A DNA stretch of 64,000 nt, from NCBI RefSeq assembly GCF_902635505.1, contig NC_045429.1, forward strand, positions 429,129,669 to 429,193,668, given 5' to 3'. The position numbers were made by a program, and so were the translations under genes. Of the stretch, positions 11,740 to 24,470 are shown piece after piece. The notes below the pieces were generated by a model that searched no databases, was not told the DNA's origin, and saw only the letters and a list, made by a program, of their open reading frames with translations. The stretch's first letter is position 1. Every line of letters begins with the position of its first letter. This DNA comes from Sarcophilus harrisii (lineage: Eukaryota > Chordata > Mammalia > Dasyuromorphia > Dasyuridae).

Positions 11740-13095
11740 CCATCCCCTCTCACTAGTCATCAATCTCTCCTTGTCTATTGGCTGCTTTCTAATTGCTGAC
11801 AAACATACCTATGTCTCCCCAGCCTCAAAAAAAACTCACTTGACTCATCCATCCCTGCTAGCCTATTGTCCAATATCTCTTTCTTTGTATGGCTTAACTT
11901 CTTGAGTAGTCAGTCTCCATTCAGGGCCTCTACTTCCTTTTCTTTCATTCCTTTCTTAACTCTCTGTAATCTGGCTTCTGACCTTATCATTCAACTGAAA
12001 CTGCTCTCTGTGAAGTTACTAAACGATCTTGTAATCATCAAATCTAATGAGCTTTTCTCAGCCTTTGTCCCTTTTGACCTCCTTATAGCCTTTGACACTG
12101 CTGATCACTTTCTTGTCCTTGATATGATATTCCCTCTCATTAGATATTTGTGACATTGGTCTCCCCTACCTTTCCTCCTGTCTTGCTGACCTCTCATATC
12201 TTCATATCTACATCACATTATTTTGATTACATGTTTCCTTGACTCTTTTCTCTCTCCATACCCTTTTCCTTGGCGATATCCAATCCCATGGATTCAACTA
12301 TTAGCTCAGTGTAGACGATTCTGACTTCTAGTCCTGAATATCTTACTGACTCTTGGACACTTCACACTGGGATGGCCTGTAGACATCTTAGAGTCAGCAT
12401 GTCCAAAACTAAACTCATAATTTTACCATTCCTAGCTTTCATCTATTCTTAACTTGTCTGTTGTTATTATAGATACCTCCAACTTCTCAGATATCATGTC
12501 TTACAATTTAGCTGTATCAGCCTTGATTTCTCACTCTCTCATCCCTTTTATTCAATTGGTTGCTGACACTTGTCATTTTTGCCTTTTTAACATCTCATCT
12601 ATACATATTCCCTTCACTCCTGACATTGCCACTGTCTGGTTGTAGGCCCTTACTGCCGCAAACTAGACTTTTGCAGAAGCCTTCTGAAGCTCATAAGGTC
12701 TCTTGACCTTGTCTTTCCCTGCCGCAAACTAGACTTTTGCAGAAGCCTTCTGAAGCTCATAAGGTCTCTTGACCTTGTCTTTCCCTGTCTCTAGTCAACT
12801 GTCCAAAAGTATAATGTTCCTGTTCACTCAGTTGTTTCCAAGATCAAATATGAAATCCTTTATTTGGCTTCTAAATTTTTGCACAAATGTTGCCCTTTCT
12901 ACCTTTTCAGTGCTTTCACACTTCCCCTTTCCACCCTAACATCCTACCACGTGTCAGATACAGTAACTCTGGCAATTTGCTCTTCCACAAACATGATACT
13001 GTCTCCCTATTGTGGATATTTTCAGTGGCAGTACTATATGCTTACAATTATACATCCTCATGATGTCATTGGTCTTTGAGAATGAAGGATGAATA
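11740..13095 (+). mobile_element. L2/CR1-type LINE fragment (reverse-transcriptase region)
   Basis: The C/T-rich sense strand keeps L2 landmarks in order: a piece like the L2 text tctggcttctgacc (near 11965), the reverse-transcriptase FDTADH motif (near 12090), gtccaaaactaaactcat (near 12403), gacattgccactgtctggt (near 12623) and tttggcttctaaatttttg (near 12861). It is decayed, with many stops and gaps, and no longer codes for protein. A 66-bp tandem duplication lies inside. Confidence 0.7.
12653..12784. repeat. Perfect 66-bp direct tandem duplication inside the L2 copy
   Basis: The unit begins ctgccgcaaactagac. It is present at 12653-12718 and 12719-12784 with no visible difference, so it arose after the host L2 decayed. 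Confidence 0.95.
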
Positions 13096-13254
13096 AAAAA
13101 TTCCCTCCTCATCTTTGATTCCTAGAATCTCTGGCTTCCTTCACTATATAGCCTTTTTCAGTCCTTTCTAATTTTAGTACCTTCTGAGATTATCTCAGTT
13201 TAGCAAATAATGTATTTTTGTTGTAAACCTTCACCAAGATCCTTGAAAACAAGG

Positions 13255-13335
13255 GAAGGTTTTTTGCCTCCTTCTGTATCTCTTATGCTTAGTATAGCAC
13301 CTGGCACATAGTAGGTGCTGTATAAATGACACCAG
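13255..13335 (+). mobile_element. L2 or MIR 3' tail
   Basis: The tail gcacctggcacatagtagg, followed by tgctgtataaatg, is the typical 3' end of L2/MIR-type elements. It is probably the end of the L2 copy starting at 11740. Confidence 0.55.
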
Positions 13336-14798
13336 AATAATATCAGTGTTGAAAAGCTCAGCTTTTGTTTCAGGGAGAAGCTTAGGGGTCCTTAAAGAAC
13401 TGCATAATTCCCCAAAAGTGCTAAGTTGTAGGATGTTGCAGAGCCATAATTCAAAAGAACTGGACTTGGCCATACACACAGGGAAAACCCAAGTGGATAC
13501 TGACTGCTTATCAAAATTATATGAAAGGCAGATGAATGAACAGATAGATGATGCTGGTCCATCAGTCAGTATATTTTGGCCAACACTGTGGACAGTGAGC
13601 TTGGATTCAGAAGTGATCAGGAGTTGGAGATGGGACTGATTGCCTCTAGAAGGTTGTGCAGTGTTTTTAATCACACCCGGCTACTCCCAGAAACAAAGAC
13701 CCATTCTATTCTCTAAAATAACTGTTATTGTGGTGCTTTTGTGTAGTGAGATAAGGATGGGAGATTACTTTCAGATCTCCATTCTGTTGAAATAAAGAGC
13801 TGGGTCAAAATGAGAAGTAAAACCCAAACTTGATCTATTTTGTGATCTTGATCTTGCTTTGGAATATGTCTTGCTGTCTGTACATTAGTACCTTAAGAAA
13901 GCACTGAGAGGGGAAGCATATGGGAACCATTGGCAATATTACTGTTCCCAGATCTCTTCTCTCTCGTTAAAATTGTTACTGTGACAGTTGCTATAACTTT
14001 TGTAAGAAAACTGTTTGCATAAGCCTGTCAGATGTGTGGTACCACACCTGGTGAGTACATCTTCCATGTATTTCACTGCGTTAATTTGTCTAATTAATGC
14101 TAAGGTATATTTGATTCCAGGCAGATACTAGTTAGATCCTGAATTAATTAATTGGACTACTCAATTCTGGATAGGCTCTGCCAATTCCATTCTGGCCTAA
14201 TCGGCACCAGGATAGCTTGGATAAAAATACATACCAAGAAGGGGCAGGATTCAGGTAGGGATTGCAATTGAATTTAGGTATCTGGGCTAGAAAAGTAATC
14301 GAAATTTATTTTTTTTTCCTGGCCAATTCATATGTACAAAGTGCAGGTTGATTAGATTATGTCATAAAACTGGTAAAAAAATTAAGCTTTTTTTCTTGAG
14401 TTTTATCATGAAATATTTAGTCCTGTATATAGTTGTATACTTTTCTCAATAATTCCTCAATCTATTTCTATGAATGCATTTCCAAATAAACTGAAAGTAC
14501 TTCAGAATGGATCTAAAAAAACCTTTCTTTGCTCAGCTTTAAAACTTAAATGGACTTCACCAATTGGGCTTTCCTTCTGAGCACTTGCGTTTTCTTTTAT
14601 ATGAGGAAAGGACAATGAATACTTTAGAAAAAGCTAAGAAACATTTTTGAATTCACAGTTGCATTTGGGTTTAAATAAACTTGAAGTTTATTTCCAAATA
14701 AACCGGAAGGCATTTATTCCTGTATGTTACTGTATTTTTCCATTTTATTATAAATAATGTAAGCCAGATTTTATGATGAGAACTCTTACAGAACCTCA

Positions 14799-14827
14799 GG
14801 GGGGGGGAGAGAGAGAGAGAGAGAGAG
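14799..14827. repeat. G-run and (GA)n microsatellite
   Basis: About ten G are followed by about ten GA units. It is simple sequence with no coding role. Confidence 0.9.
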
Positions 14828-17089
14828 CACGAGCGAGCAGTGTGCACAGTAATCTTTAGAGAGTATACAGTCTTTTGGGAATTCATCTTCTCATCAGCCA
14901 TGTAGGTAGATGGAGTGTTTTCTTAAGCACTACTGAAATGTGCAGTTCAGTGCTGATTCTGGAATCTCTCCTGCCTTCTCTGCCTCTCCCATCACTTTGC
15001 TTGGATGGACCATTTATGCTGTACAGGCTTATTCTTTTATTTCTCTATCCTGCAGAAACCAGTTTGAAGATTAACTGTCAGTGAACAGGTAATCTAATCT
15101 ACTTGGCTGAAACTGTCTGTCAAAGTGAAACAGTATGGGCAACTGTCAATGAAGGTTCTATTAGGCTGAGGGATAAGGTAGAGAAGTATCTCAGTTTTTG
15201 CCATTTTTAGTGGAAATCATGGTGAAAATTCATCTAGAAAGGAAGGTTTAACTAATAAGATAAAGATGAAACAGGAAAGATATCCAATAATCAGGAATTT
15301 TAGCAAATTTCTAGTCCTTCATGAACTCTCCATCTAGATTGCAGAATTTCAGTCTATTGTCATTCCCCTGAGAGTTGTTTACGGAGGTAAGGGAGAACGA
15401 TGTAACATTTGTCACTTTATTTTCCTGCCTTTAAATTTATTCAGTAATATTAGCGGCTTTATCTCCCATCATTCCTTCCCTCCTATCTCCTCCCACTCCT
15501 CCAATATCTCCTTTGAATTAGCAGCTCAGCAGTAGCTTTGTGTAGGAAATTACTCTTGCTGAAGGTTTCCAAGAATTTGGATGCTAAGTTTCTGAGATGA
15601 GCTGCTCAGGATAATGATTTAGTCAAGTCACCGGCTTCCCATCCATGTACTAATGCATAGCTTTCACTTTCTTTTTTAAGAATAATGAGTGCTATGGGCT
15701 GTTGGAACCCTGGGCTGCCTGAGGTCCTTTGTCTGTAAATGAAAGTGGCTCCTTAAAGATTAAAGGGACTGGCAGTCTTTCTGGCCCCAGGATGGAATGA
15801 TCCCTGTTATGGCGACAGGTTTTATATCCCAGGAGAGGCTACTTTATACAGCAGGTCTTTGCTTCCAGGGTTACACTGAGCCTGTATTTGCTGATGTTGC
15901 AGAGATAAGTTGGCATTGGGGTACTCTTAAGATACTTGAGCTGAAGTATATTGAGGTTTGAATTTCTAGGTAAAACTTGCATATCAGTAAGTCAAAAGCT
16001 TTCCCCCTCCCTTTTGTTTTATTTGACTTAGAGTTAAGTGAGCTTTAATTTGCACAGGGGTAAAAATAACATTATTGTGACATCTCAGGTGCAAAAATGT
16101 CTCTGAGTAACAAGACTTCATTTGACAGTTGAAATACTTAATAGAAATTAGGATCATTGACCCTGGAACCTCCAAAAAATGAATGGTTTAACCCTCAAAA
16201 TTAATAAAATTTAATTTGTTTATTCCCTGGGTGTTATTAAGGACAAGAGACAATTCATTTGGGGGATTTTGCGCTAGTAAGTAAAATCTAGCTTGTGTAG
16301 TCTTTGTAAAAACAATTGAATTTTTCTATAGTGAAAGCAGAGGGGGTTTGGTGAGTTAGGAGAACTGAGTTGCTGGAAACATCTGCCACTGGGGACTGAG
16401 CTAGATGTGGATTCTGCCTTTTTTCCACCCCTGTCCTACCAATGTGATTCCTACATATCATATTAAAATTATTTTTATATTCAATGCCATGTCATCTTCT
16501 AGGGAAGAAAGAATGTTAGGGGAGAGTAAGGCAACTTAGAAACTTCAAGTTATATATATAATGTTGTATAGTTTTTTCCTTGTGAGCATACAGAAATTGC
16601 CAGATAGATTAAACTCACTATATTCTTTGGTTGTGGTGTATTTCATAGCACTGAGAACTGATATATTTTGCCTCTGTTCTGACAAGTACTTATTGTTTAT
16701 AATCTAAAATACATGGGAAGAAAAGGGAATGTGGGCTGTGAAGAGCATTACATATTTCCTCTGGAGCAAAATAACATGGGTGTGTGTATATATAAACTTT
16801 AAACATCTGTTGTGACCACCCATGAAAAATAAAACAACCTATTTTAAATTGCTGTTGGGTGGTAAATTACCTGTCTAAATTTTGAAATACTGTACTGAAA
16901 GAGCTTTGAATCTAAAGCTCAGTTTTATTTTCTCCTACTTAGCAACTTTGTGTATTTTCATGAAGTCTCTGGTGTCTGAAGCAATGGAATGTCTGGAATG
17001 TGGGAATAGTATGTATTGAATGAAAATCAGTATTTTTTTATAGGGCAAAAGTCTTCTCCCTCCCTTACTCAAAGAAGATTATGGGTTGA

Positions 17090-17335
17090 ACAAGTTATTG
17101 TTGTTTAGTCACTTCAAGTTGTGTGACTCTTTGTGATCTCAATTGGAGTTTTCTTGGCAAAAAATATGGGAAAAGGCAATTTGCCATTGCCTTCTTTAGC
17201 TTATTTGACAGATGGGGAACTGAGGCAGGCAAGGTGAAATGACTTACCTAGGATCATACAGCTAGGACGTGTCTGAGGCCAGATTTGAATTCAGGAAGAT
17301 GAATCTTCCTATTTGGGGGGCTTCCTACCTGTCTG
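17090..17335 (-). mobile_element. RTE-tailed tRNA-derived SINE
   Basis: The + strand shows the reverse complement of the SINE family seen at 3683. The tail part (gtgactctttgtgatctc, then ttggagttttcttggcaa) comes first. The body follows (acagatggggaactgaggc, atacagctagg, ggccagatttgaattcagg). Orientation is minus and divergence moderate. Confidence 0.75.
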
Positions 17336-20300
17336 CTCCCTTGTACAAATAACAGCACTCTTTTGTCATTCTGGTGTCTTAAAGGAGAGGATTAATGCAG
17401 GTGCTAAAGGCCATTTCCTATTAGGCATCTATAATACATAGTTTTCTTCAGGAAACAACATTTTTAATATCAAGGGGCTCTAATAGTAAAAAACAACTGG
17501 GACAGGTGTTCTTTTTTATCTTTCCAGTTTCTAAAATTCCTGTTTGTTTTGGTGTGGCACCACAGCTGGCATCTTACCCTTTGTGTTTCCAAACCAATGA
17601 AGGAACCATTTTGCTTTCTCAAGTGTGTCAGTAAAAAGAAGCCAGACGTCATTCTTTGTCCTGAGTCTTTTCCCTGAAGTTGCTACGGTAGTAGTCTTAA
17701 CTTTGAGAGCTGTTTTACCTACAGTTTCTTACCTTTATCTTTCGCTACCAAACTATTTTAGCAGCATGGCATGTGAGATAACAGTTTCCACCAAATGCAG
17801 CTAAAGTAGACACAATACTCATCATTTTAAAACTGTTGATTAACAAATAAATTTTAGGGAGTCTTCTTAAGCTTAAATATAACCTTTTCTGTAAAGAAAG
17901 ATGTTCTAAAAAGAAACTGTTTTATGTAATATTATAAAACTTTAATTATTTTAGCAAATACCCTACTTAAATAATGGTATTAAAGAAGTCCAAGGAGTTT
18001 GGGGATAAAGAATTAAGTTGAATACAACCTCTCCTCCTCTTTCTCCTTTCCCTCCCTCCCCTCCCCCTCTCCCTCCTCCTTCCTCTCTATTCCTTTTCCT
18101 TTATTTATTCTCTTTTCCTTTCAGCTTCTGACTAGATGTATATATTTTAGGCGGTTTTCTTTCCAGATGTGCTCTTGTACAAAGTAGGGATTTTGTCTCT
18201 GTATGGCACCATTAGAATTGCCACTGTGGTTGGAGAATTTTGTAAATATTAACAGATGATGATCGACTAGTTAAAAAAAAAAAAGTTTTAAATAAGCAAA
18301 ACAAGAAATGAAAATTCACTAGCTCTTAAGGAACTTGGAAAGTGGGTATTAATAGATGCTTCGGTTTGAATTTCATGGCTATTTTTTAATATTCTTGTTT
18401 TTCTTTATTTATTATAGTGGCAGGATAATTTAGTTTTTCTTTGCCTCACTGGAAACCTTTAGAGAAAGTGGTAACTGATAGAATGGCTGAAGTGCTTCTG
18501 TAATAATAAGCCAGGCTTTGTGTAGTTAAAGAAAATGGAGAGGAGAGTCCTGAGGGAAAAAAGAAATGAGCCAGGTTTGAATTGACAAATTCACCCGAAT
18601 GATCCGACTCGCCTGGGCTGAATGGACAAGTAAGTTCCCAGGGGCCAGTGACCCAGATGCAAAGTAACTTTCTTTATCCCCTTCCTTGGGAAATCATCAG
18701 AATTTACCAATGAAGCAGAGGCCGGTAACCTAGCACCCCTAGCACCGTTGAACTCCCCTGCAGTTTTCAGATGGAATTTCAGAAACTGCCCACAGGGGCT
18801 CTCAGGAAAAGTGTCCCCAGACTGCGGGAGCCCTGGTGCAAGCAATACTGCCAGTGTACCGTGAGTGCTTTACTTCATCTGAGTCATTGGTTCTAAATTT
18901 TAAAAAGTCGGACTCAACTTGATCATCTTCTCTTGCTCATAGAGGGCATCCAGAGGCTTTGGGTAAATTCCAGTTTTGCACGGCATGAGTCAGCACTTCT
19001 CAGAGTAAAGTTTGCACTGTGGCAGTATTGCTTGCCAAAGACACATCCCCAGGAGGCACCATTCACTTTTCCTGAAAGCTGCTGCTGTTGGTTCCTGAGA
19101 TGATCTCATCTGGAAATGGCTCTGATGTCTCCAGCTGCAGGAACTGGAAGGAGCTTGCTTTCTGCTTGGGCGATGTTCTGAAACAGGCAAAACGAGGTAA
19201 ATGTGACATATTTCTCTGTAGTTCCTAGATTCTGGATCAGGGAAAGTTACTAAGTCATTAGACCCTAATACCTTAGATCTTTTTATTTCGAAGTTAATAA
19301 TAGGACTCTCTGAAGAAGTCATGGAGGGAGGAAAAGTTTAATTTCAGCTTTCAGTTGGCTTAATTCTAGCCTATTTTGACTAGTTAGGCTTAAATTAAAT
19401 TCAACACCTGATAGAACAAAATTGTAGTATGGTTATTCTCTGCTCCTCTTGGGTCAATCTTATGAGATGTTTTTGTCACACAGCTGTTGCAAAAGGTAGG
19501 AAGACCTGAGTCATTGTAAACCCAATATGATAATGAAGTAGTGGTATCTTTTATGGTCAGAACCCTGCATGAATTTCCCTCAATGCTGATGAAACATTGC
19601 CTTTTACACTAGGGATGTTTACCTTTGCGATGTTGCCAGTGCCTTTGCTCTGATATCCCATAATCTTTTTTTGGGAGATATACTAGAAAGGATTTGTGGT
19701 AGAGTCAGGATCAGAACTCTTCTGTTTTGACTACTATGCTACCCTTGACGGGAAAGAAGAGGGAAGAAAAAGGAAAACCCCTGATTTGATTAATTTGAGC
19801 TTTTGTTTGTCAGCTTCCTGAGAATGTTGAAGTCAATTTCTAAAACCATCTCTCTGATCAGTTAGCATTATTTAGAGGATTTTGAAGGACTTTCTATAGG
19901 CAAGTTTTAATTAACATATAGATAGGAAATTGAAGACATCATCCAGAATGCCTTTTTGACTGTGACTGTGACTGTGACTTTGACTGTGAAGTTTAGATTT
20001 AGTTAATTTTTTGTTTTAAGTTAAACATATTGATGTGCTTTGCTAGCTCTAACAACATGACGATAACTAAAGTATTGGTAGCTACCAAAGACTATTTATC
20101 ATGGATTAATTTGGGATCATTTCATCGTTTGGGCAGAAAGAGCATTAGGGCTTACCAAGGGGCCTAAATATTCAAAATTTCTAGGAGGCCTAGAAATAGA
20201 CAAATGTTTTGAGACATTCATTTTTTTCCTTAAGCAGCTTCATCTTGCCCCAGCCCAGGTCCATTTAATTTAACAAAAAGTAGATAGTATGCACTACATG

Positions 20301-20464
20301 CAAGGTGCTATGGGTATTCTTGATAGAACCGCAGAGTTGACATAGATCTTGCTTTTTAAGTTTATAGGTCTAATGGGGAGAGAATAAATATATCAGTCCC
20401 ACTCACATCACAGTCCCTTGTACTCTGGCTTCTGTCAAGTTGCCTTCTACAAAGTCAATGTTAC

Positions 20465-21350
20465 TCTTTTTTTTTTTTTTTTTTTTCCTAAATCCAGTTG
20501 TTGTTTTTTCAGTTTTCAATCTTCTTGACCTCTTTTCTCATTTGACGTTGTTGATCACTCCTCCTTCAGTGTGCTCTTTCCTCTCTATGTTTTCATGGCA
20601 CTGATCTTTGTTCTCTTTCTAGCTCTTGATTGAGTTTAACTTTCTCTTAGGTCTCTTTTTCACCATCTCTGTCCTGACACTTATGTGTAGGTGTGCCCAG
20701 GATAGCGTTATGGGTCCCTCTTCTCTCTCTAGAAGACAGTCTTGGTGATCTCATCAGCATTTATGGATTTGATCATCAGCTCAGCTCTTTGCAGAAAATT
20801 TCCAAATCTTATTTGCAGCTCTCATTACTGTCCTGAACTCTAATTTCAACTCTTCCTGTCTGCTTGACACTTCTACTTAGATATTCCATAAGTATCTTCC
20901 ATCCTTCTCTCTTTACTCATACCACACCAATCTGAGGCCAGCTTCTGATTATTTTCTTCCTGAACTCTTGGGAAAATGTATTCATGGTAACTTCTTTACA
21001 TTCTCACTTGCTTTCTTGCATTTAATTATAATCTCTTTGGAAGTGAATTCCCAAATCTGTGCAGCCATCTCTCTTCTGCGTTCCAGTGCTTAATCGCAAA
21101 TTTCCTACTAGACATTTTCAGTTGGATGTCCTGAAGACATCTCTAACTCAGCATGTCTAAATAGAACTCATTAAATTTCCCTTCAATTCATCTCTGTGCC
21201 AAACTGATGAGATCACCACTATTTTTCTAGTCATCCAACTTCTTGAAAACTGGTCTCATCCTTCTCTCATCCTTCCTTTCATTCTATATATCCAGTTAGT
21301 TGTCAGATCTTATCATTTCTACCTTCACAACATCTTTGGGGGTGACTGGA
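20465..21350 (+). mobile_element. L2/CR1-type LINE fragment
   Basis: After a T-run (20469-20486) the sense strand matches L2: ttgttgatcactcctcc (reverse-transcriptase FDxVDH region), gtgatctcatcagcattt and then atggattt, ttggatgtcctgaagacatc and a gagatc-rich 3' part. It is decayed and non-coding. It abuts an oppositely oriented L2-like copy at about 21355. Confidence 0.65.
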
Positions 21351-21354
21351 TCCT

Positions 21355-22285
21355 TTACAAGTCCATATGTGGAATTCGGGAGGACATAATTGGGGGAGGT
21401 CGATCATGGAAAATCTTGAGTGGCAGGCTAAGAAGCTTGGATGATATTTGAATAGACATTAGGGAACCATTGGAAGTTTTTTTTTAAAAGCAGGAAAAGT
21501 GACAGGGGCAGCTAGTTGGTGTAGTGGATAGAGCACCGGCCCTGAAGTCAGGAGAACCTGAGTTCAAATCTTATCTCAGACACTTATCACTTCCTAGCTG
21601 TGTGACCCTGAGCAAATCACTTAACCTCAATTGCCTCAGCAAAAAAGAGAGAGGAAAGAGAGAGAAATGACAGCACCAGAGCTGGCATTTGAAGAATTCA
21701 CCTTCAAGTGATATATTGAATGGATTAGAGGTAAGAGATTATTGTGTACCTCCTAAGAGGTTTGAGAGGTAGTGAGGATTTGATTTGTATGGCGTTGGCC
21801 ATAAAAGGGTAAAGGAGAACAGAAATACTGCTGAGAGGTACTTGCTGACTGAGTAAAGAAGGAGGCACTGAGGAGCAGGGGAGGAGGGAAGCTTCTGATT
21901 GAGTAAATGGAAAGCAAGGAACAGAATTAGGGAGAAAAAGCTGATTGGGGAAGAAGGTGTTGAGTTCGATTTGGAGATTTCCTAAGCACTTAGCAGGAAA
22001 GGATGGGACCGAAGACACAGCTCTGGGATGGGAGGCTTTCTTGGAGTTGACATTGTGGGAGTGACTGAATTTACCAAGGGAGAGAGAATTATAGAGAAAG
22101 GAGGGAGGGTCAAGAACAAACAAAACCTTAGGGAATGCCTCAAATAAAGAAAGGGTGGGGATGAGGAGGACAGAGGAAAGGAATTGGAGAAGAGGAACAG
22201 TAAGAAAGGTCAGAGAAATGGGATAGGGCAGTGTCATAGAAGCCAGAGGAGGAGATGGCATCAAATGGGTCAAGGAATAGGTCAG
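21355..22285 (-). mobile_element. L2/CR1-type LINE fragment, minus strand, interrupted by a SINE
   Basis: The purine-rich + strand (ggaaaatcttgagtggcagg, gggaaccattggaag, tgggatgggaggctttcttg) is the reverse complement of L2 ORF2 sequence. The 182-codon minus-strand open frame at 21725-22273 is a remnant or chance frame of this element, not a host gene. A SINE sits inside at 21506-21667. Confidence 0.55.
21506..21667 (+). mobile_element. tRNA-derived marsupial SINE with target-site duplication
   Basis: This is a well-preserved copy: gggcagctagttggtgtag (A-box side), gagttcaaatc (B-box) and ctagctgtgtgaccctgagc, ending in a GA/A-rich tail. Direct repeats tgacag at 21500-21505 and 21668-21673 flank it. 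It resembles the WSINE1/SINE1-type families of marsupials. Confidence 0.85.
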
Positions 22286-22289
22286 TAAT

Positions 22290-22530
22290 AGCTAACTTTT
22301 ATATTGGGCTTAAAGGTGTGCTGAGTGCTGCACAAATATTTTCTCATAGATTTGTAATACAGCCCTGAGCAATAGATGCTCTTAATTATCTTCAGTTTAC
22401 AGGTGAGAAAACTGAGGCAGACAGAAGCTAACTTGCAGATGGTCTTGCAACTAGTACCAATCAGCCTGAATTTGGATTTGGGTCTTCCTGATTTCAAGTT
22501 CATCATCCTATCTATTCACTGCATCATCTA
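22290..22530 (-). mobile_element. MIR/CORE-type SINE
   Basis: The + strand shows a reverse-complement MIR/CORE layout: a gtgctgcacaaatattttctc region, a gtgagaaaactgaggcagac core and a tRNA-like promoter-side end (ttcaagttcatcatcc). Confidence 0.65.
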
Positions 22531-23197
22531 GGAACTTTGATTTATCTATGAGAAGACCTCTGATCCTTCTCTTTGGTTCCTCAGACTACCCATATTATCC
22601 CTTTTCCCTTTCTTCTGAGCAGAGGACCTTCTTTTATACTTGTCCACAAGCATTGAGACTGTCTGTCATGAGCTCCCTATTCTTATTCAGATACACACTT
22701 AACATCATCCCCAATTTTCTTCCTCTGTTGCTCCAGCCTTGTAAGAAAAAGTGGCCCTTTTTCCTTGCCAATATCAAATCTTTCTCTTTATCCATTGTCT
22801 TCCTGTCTTCTCCAGGAGCTCTTCCCTTGGACCATATCTTCTCTCTAATTTTTAGTTTGCCATTATCCTGTGTCTCCTTTCAGCCTAGTTAATAATATGC
22901 TTAGATCTCTCTCATCCTTTAAGCCTCCCACTATCCCCTTAAGCTTTCATACCACATTCTCCCTTTCACAGCTCAACTCCTACAAAAAACTGTCTCTCCT
23001 CCCAGTTACCCCCATTTTCTTATTTTCCATTTCTTTCTCAAAAGCTTTAGAGTTTGGCTTCTGACTGACTTTGAAGCTGTTCTCTCTAAGGCCTTTTTCT
23101 GAATCCAGTGACCTTTTCTCATTTCTCATTCTTGACCAAGATCTTTGTAGCATTTGACCACTCCCTCCTCTTCAACACTATCTTTTCAAAGGGTAAT

Positions 23198-23272
23198 TAT
23201 TGTGTATGTGTGTATACATATACACACACATATATGTATGTATGTGTATATATATATATACACACACATATA
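23198..23272. repeat. TG/TA microsatellite
   Basis: Alternating TG, TA and CA dinucleotides run for about 75 bp inside the L2 copy. The short tyrosine/threonine-rich open frame over it is an artefact. Confidence 0.9.
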
Positions 23273-23534
23273 GTCTCTCTTTGTCCTCTCTGCCTGTCTG
23301 ATCACTACTTCCCTGTCAGTCTCTCTATCTATCTATCTATTGGCTTTTCCCCTTCTCCTTATATAGTCTCTGTCTTTTGGTGAGTTCATTAGTTCTTTTC
23401 TAGCCTCCTTCTGCTGATGACTTCCAGATCTGTATAAATCAGCTATAATCTTTTTTCTGACCTTCAGGCCTACATCAACTACCTTTCTGTGCCACTAAGA
23501 GTCAAGATGATTTTCAGCCATATCCTGCCCCAAG

Positions 23535-23672
23535 CACTTACTCTAGTTATATGATACAGGGCAAAGCATTAACTCCCCTCAGTCTTAGTTTCCTTATTTG
23601 TAAAATGAGGAGCTTGGAGTTGAAGCCTTCTAAGGGTCCTTTCAGCTCTAAATCTAGGATCTTATAATGTGA
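23535..23672 (+). mobile_element. MIR-like SINE fragment
   Basis: The layout agcacttactctagttat, then cagtcttagtttccttattt and gtaaaatgagg, ending agctctaaatctaggatc, fits the 3' two thirds of a MIR-type SINE. L2 text resumes right after it. Confidence 0.65.
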
Positions 23673-24470
23673 GGGTCTGATTTCCAATAGGATGTCCTGT
23701 AAGCATCACGAACTCAAAATTCATTCAGAATCGGAACTCACCTTTTCTTTAAACCCTCCCGTCCATCTAACTTCCTTATTTCTGTTGGAAATGCCATCAT
23801 CCTTCCAGTTAGCCAAATCCATAACTCCAGAGACATCCTTAACGGGTTGGTTATTCTCTCACTCCCTCTCCTCGCCATTAAATTGCCCTGGCTTGTCTAT
23901 TCTGTGTCTTCCTCAGACAACTCTTGCATTCTTTTTCACGAATGATTCAGGTCTTTATCACCCCTCACTATTGTAATAATTGCCTGATTAGTCGCCTCTC
24001 CTCTTACCAATCCCCTTTCCAGTCCGTCTTCTGTGCAGCTGTTAAATTATTATACCTGTCCAGATTTGACCATATCACCCACTTTCCCATCCCCCACACA
24101 AAGCTCCAGGGACTTTTTCCTGTTACCTCTAGACTTAAATGCATTGTGCTCTGTTTGGTGTCTAAAGAAAGCCCTTTTCTGTCTCCCTCCAGCTCAGCTC
24201 CTGAGGTTTGTTATACATTTTTGTCCTTCATCGATTCTCTGTTTTAGTTAGACTTGCCTCTTTACACCTTCCCTTTCATGACATTCCAGCTCTCTGCCTC
24301 ATCTCTGCCTCCCAGAAGCCCTTGTTTTCCTGCTTAGCTCCAGTGCCACCTGGTTATAGGAAGCCTCTCCTGATCATCCAAATCGCTAGTGCATTACTAT
24401 GTATCTGTTTGATATTACTGTTTCAGTGTATACAGCCCTAAGACTTTAAGCTTCTTGAGGGCAATGGATT

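Larger units (their letters stand above)
13336..20464. other. Gene-free intronic DNA, mostly unique
   Basis: No exon with known-protein similarity is seen. It includes a (GA)n microsatellite at 14799-14827, a C/T-rich tract at 18030-18120, a minus-strand SINE (17090-17335), a GTGACT hexamer run near 19960-19990 and a GC-richer patch at 18590-18850. The 147-codon minus-strand open frame at 13231-13674 overlaps an open frame on the other strand and is not recognisable as a protein. Confidence 0.45.
22540..24470 (+). mobile_element. L2/CR1-type LINE, about 1.9 kb, with insertions
   Basis: This is the longest L2 copy in the window. Landmarks in order are the C/T-rich 5' part of ORF2, tttgaccactccctcctctt (reverse-transcriptase FDH region, near 23152), gatgacttccagatctgtat (near 23415), aggatgtcctgtaagcatca and then cgaactc (near 23690), and a 3' end with ctccctccagctcagctcc to cttcttgagggcaatgg. 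Many stops remain; short open frames on the + strand are its shadows. A TG/TA microsatellite and an MIR-like SINE are inserted. Confidence 0.72.

Noticed and set aside
13231-13674. 147-codon minus-strand open frame overlapping a 97-codon + strand frame
   Set aside because: No domain or known protein is recognisable, part overlaps an L2/MIR tail, and both strands are open by chance. Without conservation data it cannot be supported as a gene.
21506-21667. Possible tRNA gene, because A- and B-box-like text is present
   Set aside because: It is the head of a tRNA-derived SINE with an A-rich tail and target duplication. No cloverleaf-complete tRNA is present.
21725-22273. 182-codon minus-strand open frame
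   Set aside because: It lies in reverse-complement L2 sequence, is biased in Leu/Ser/Pro/Phe and has no start context or splice partners. It is a shadow of the LINE, not a gene.
22548-24441. Series of + strand open frames of 60-114 codons rich in Leu/Ser/Phe
   Set aside because: They coincide with a decayed L2 copy and a microsatellite, and are fragments of the old element.
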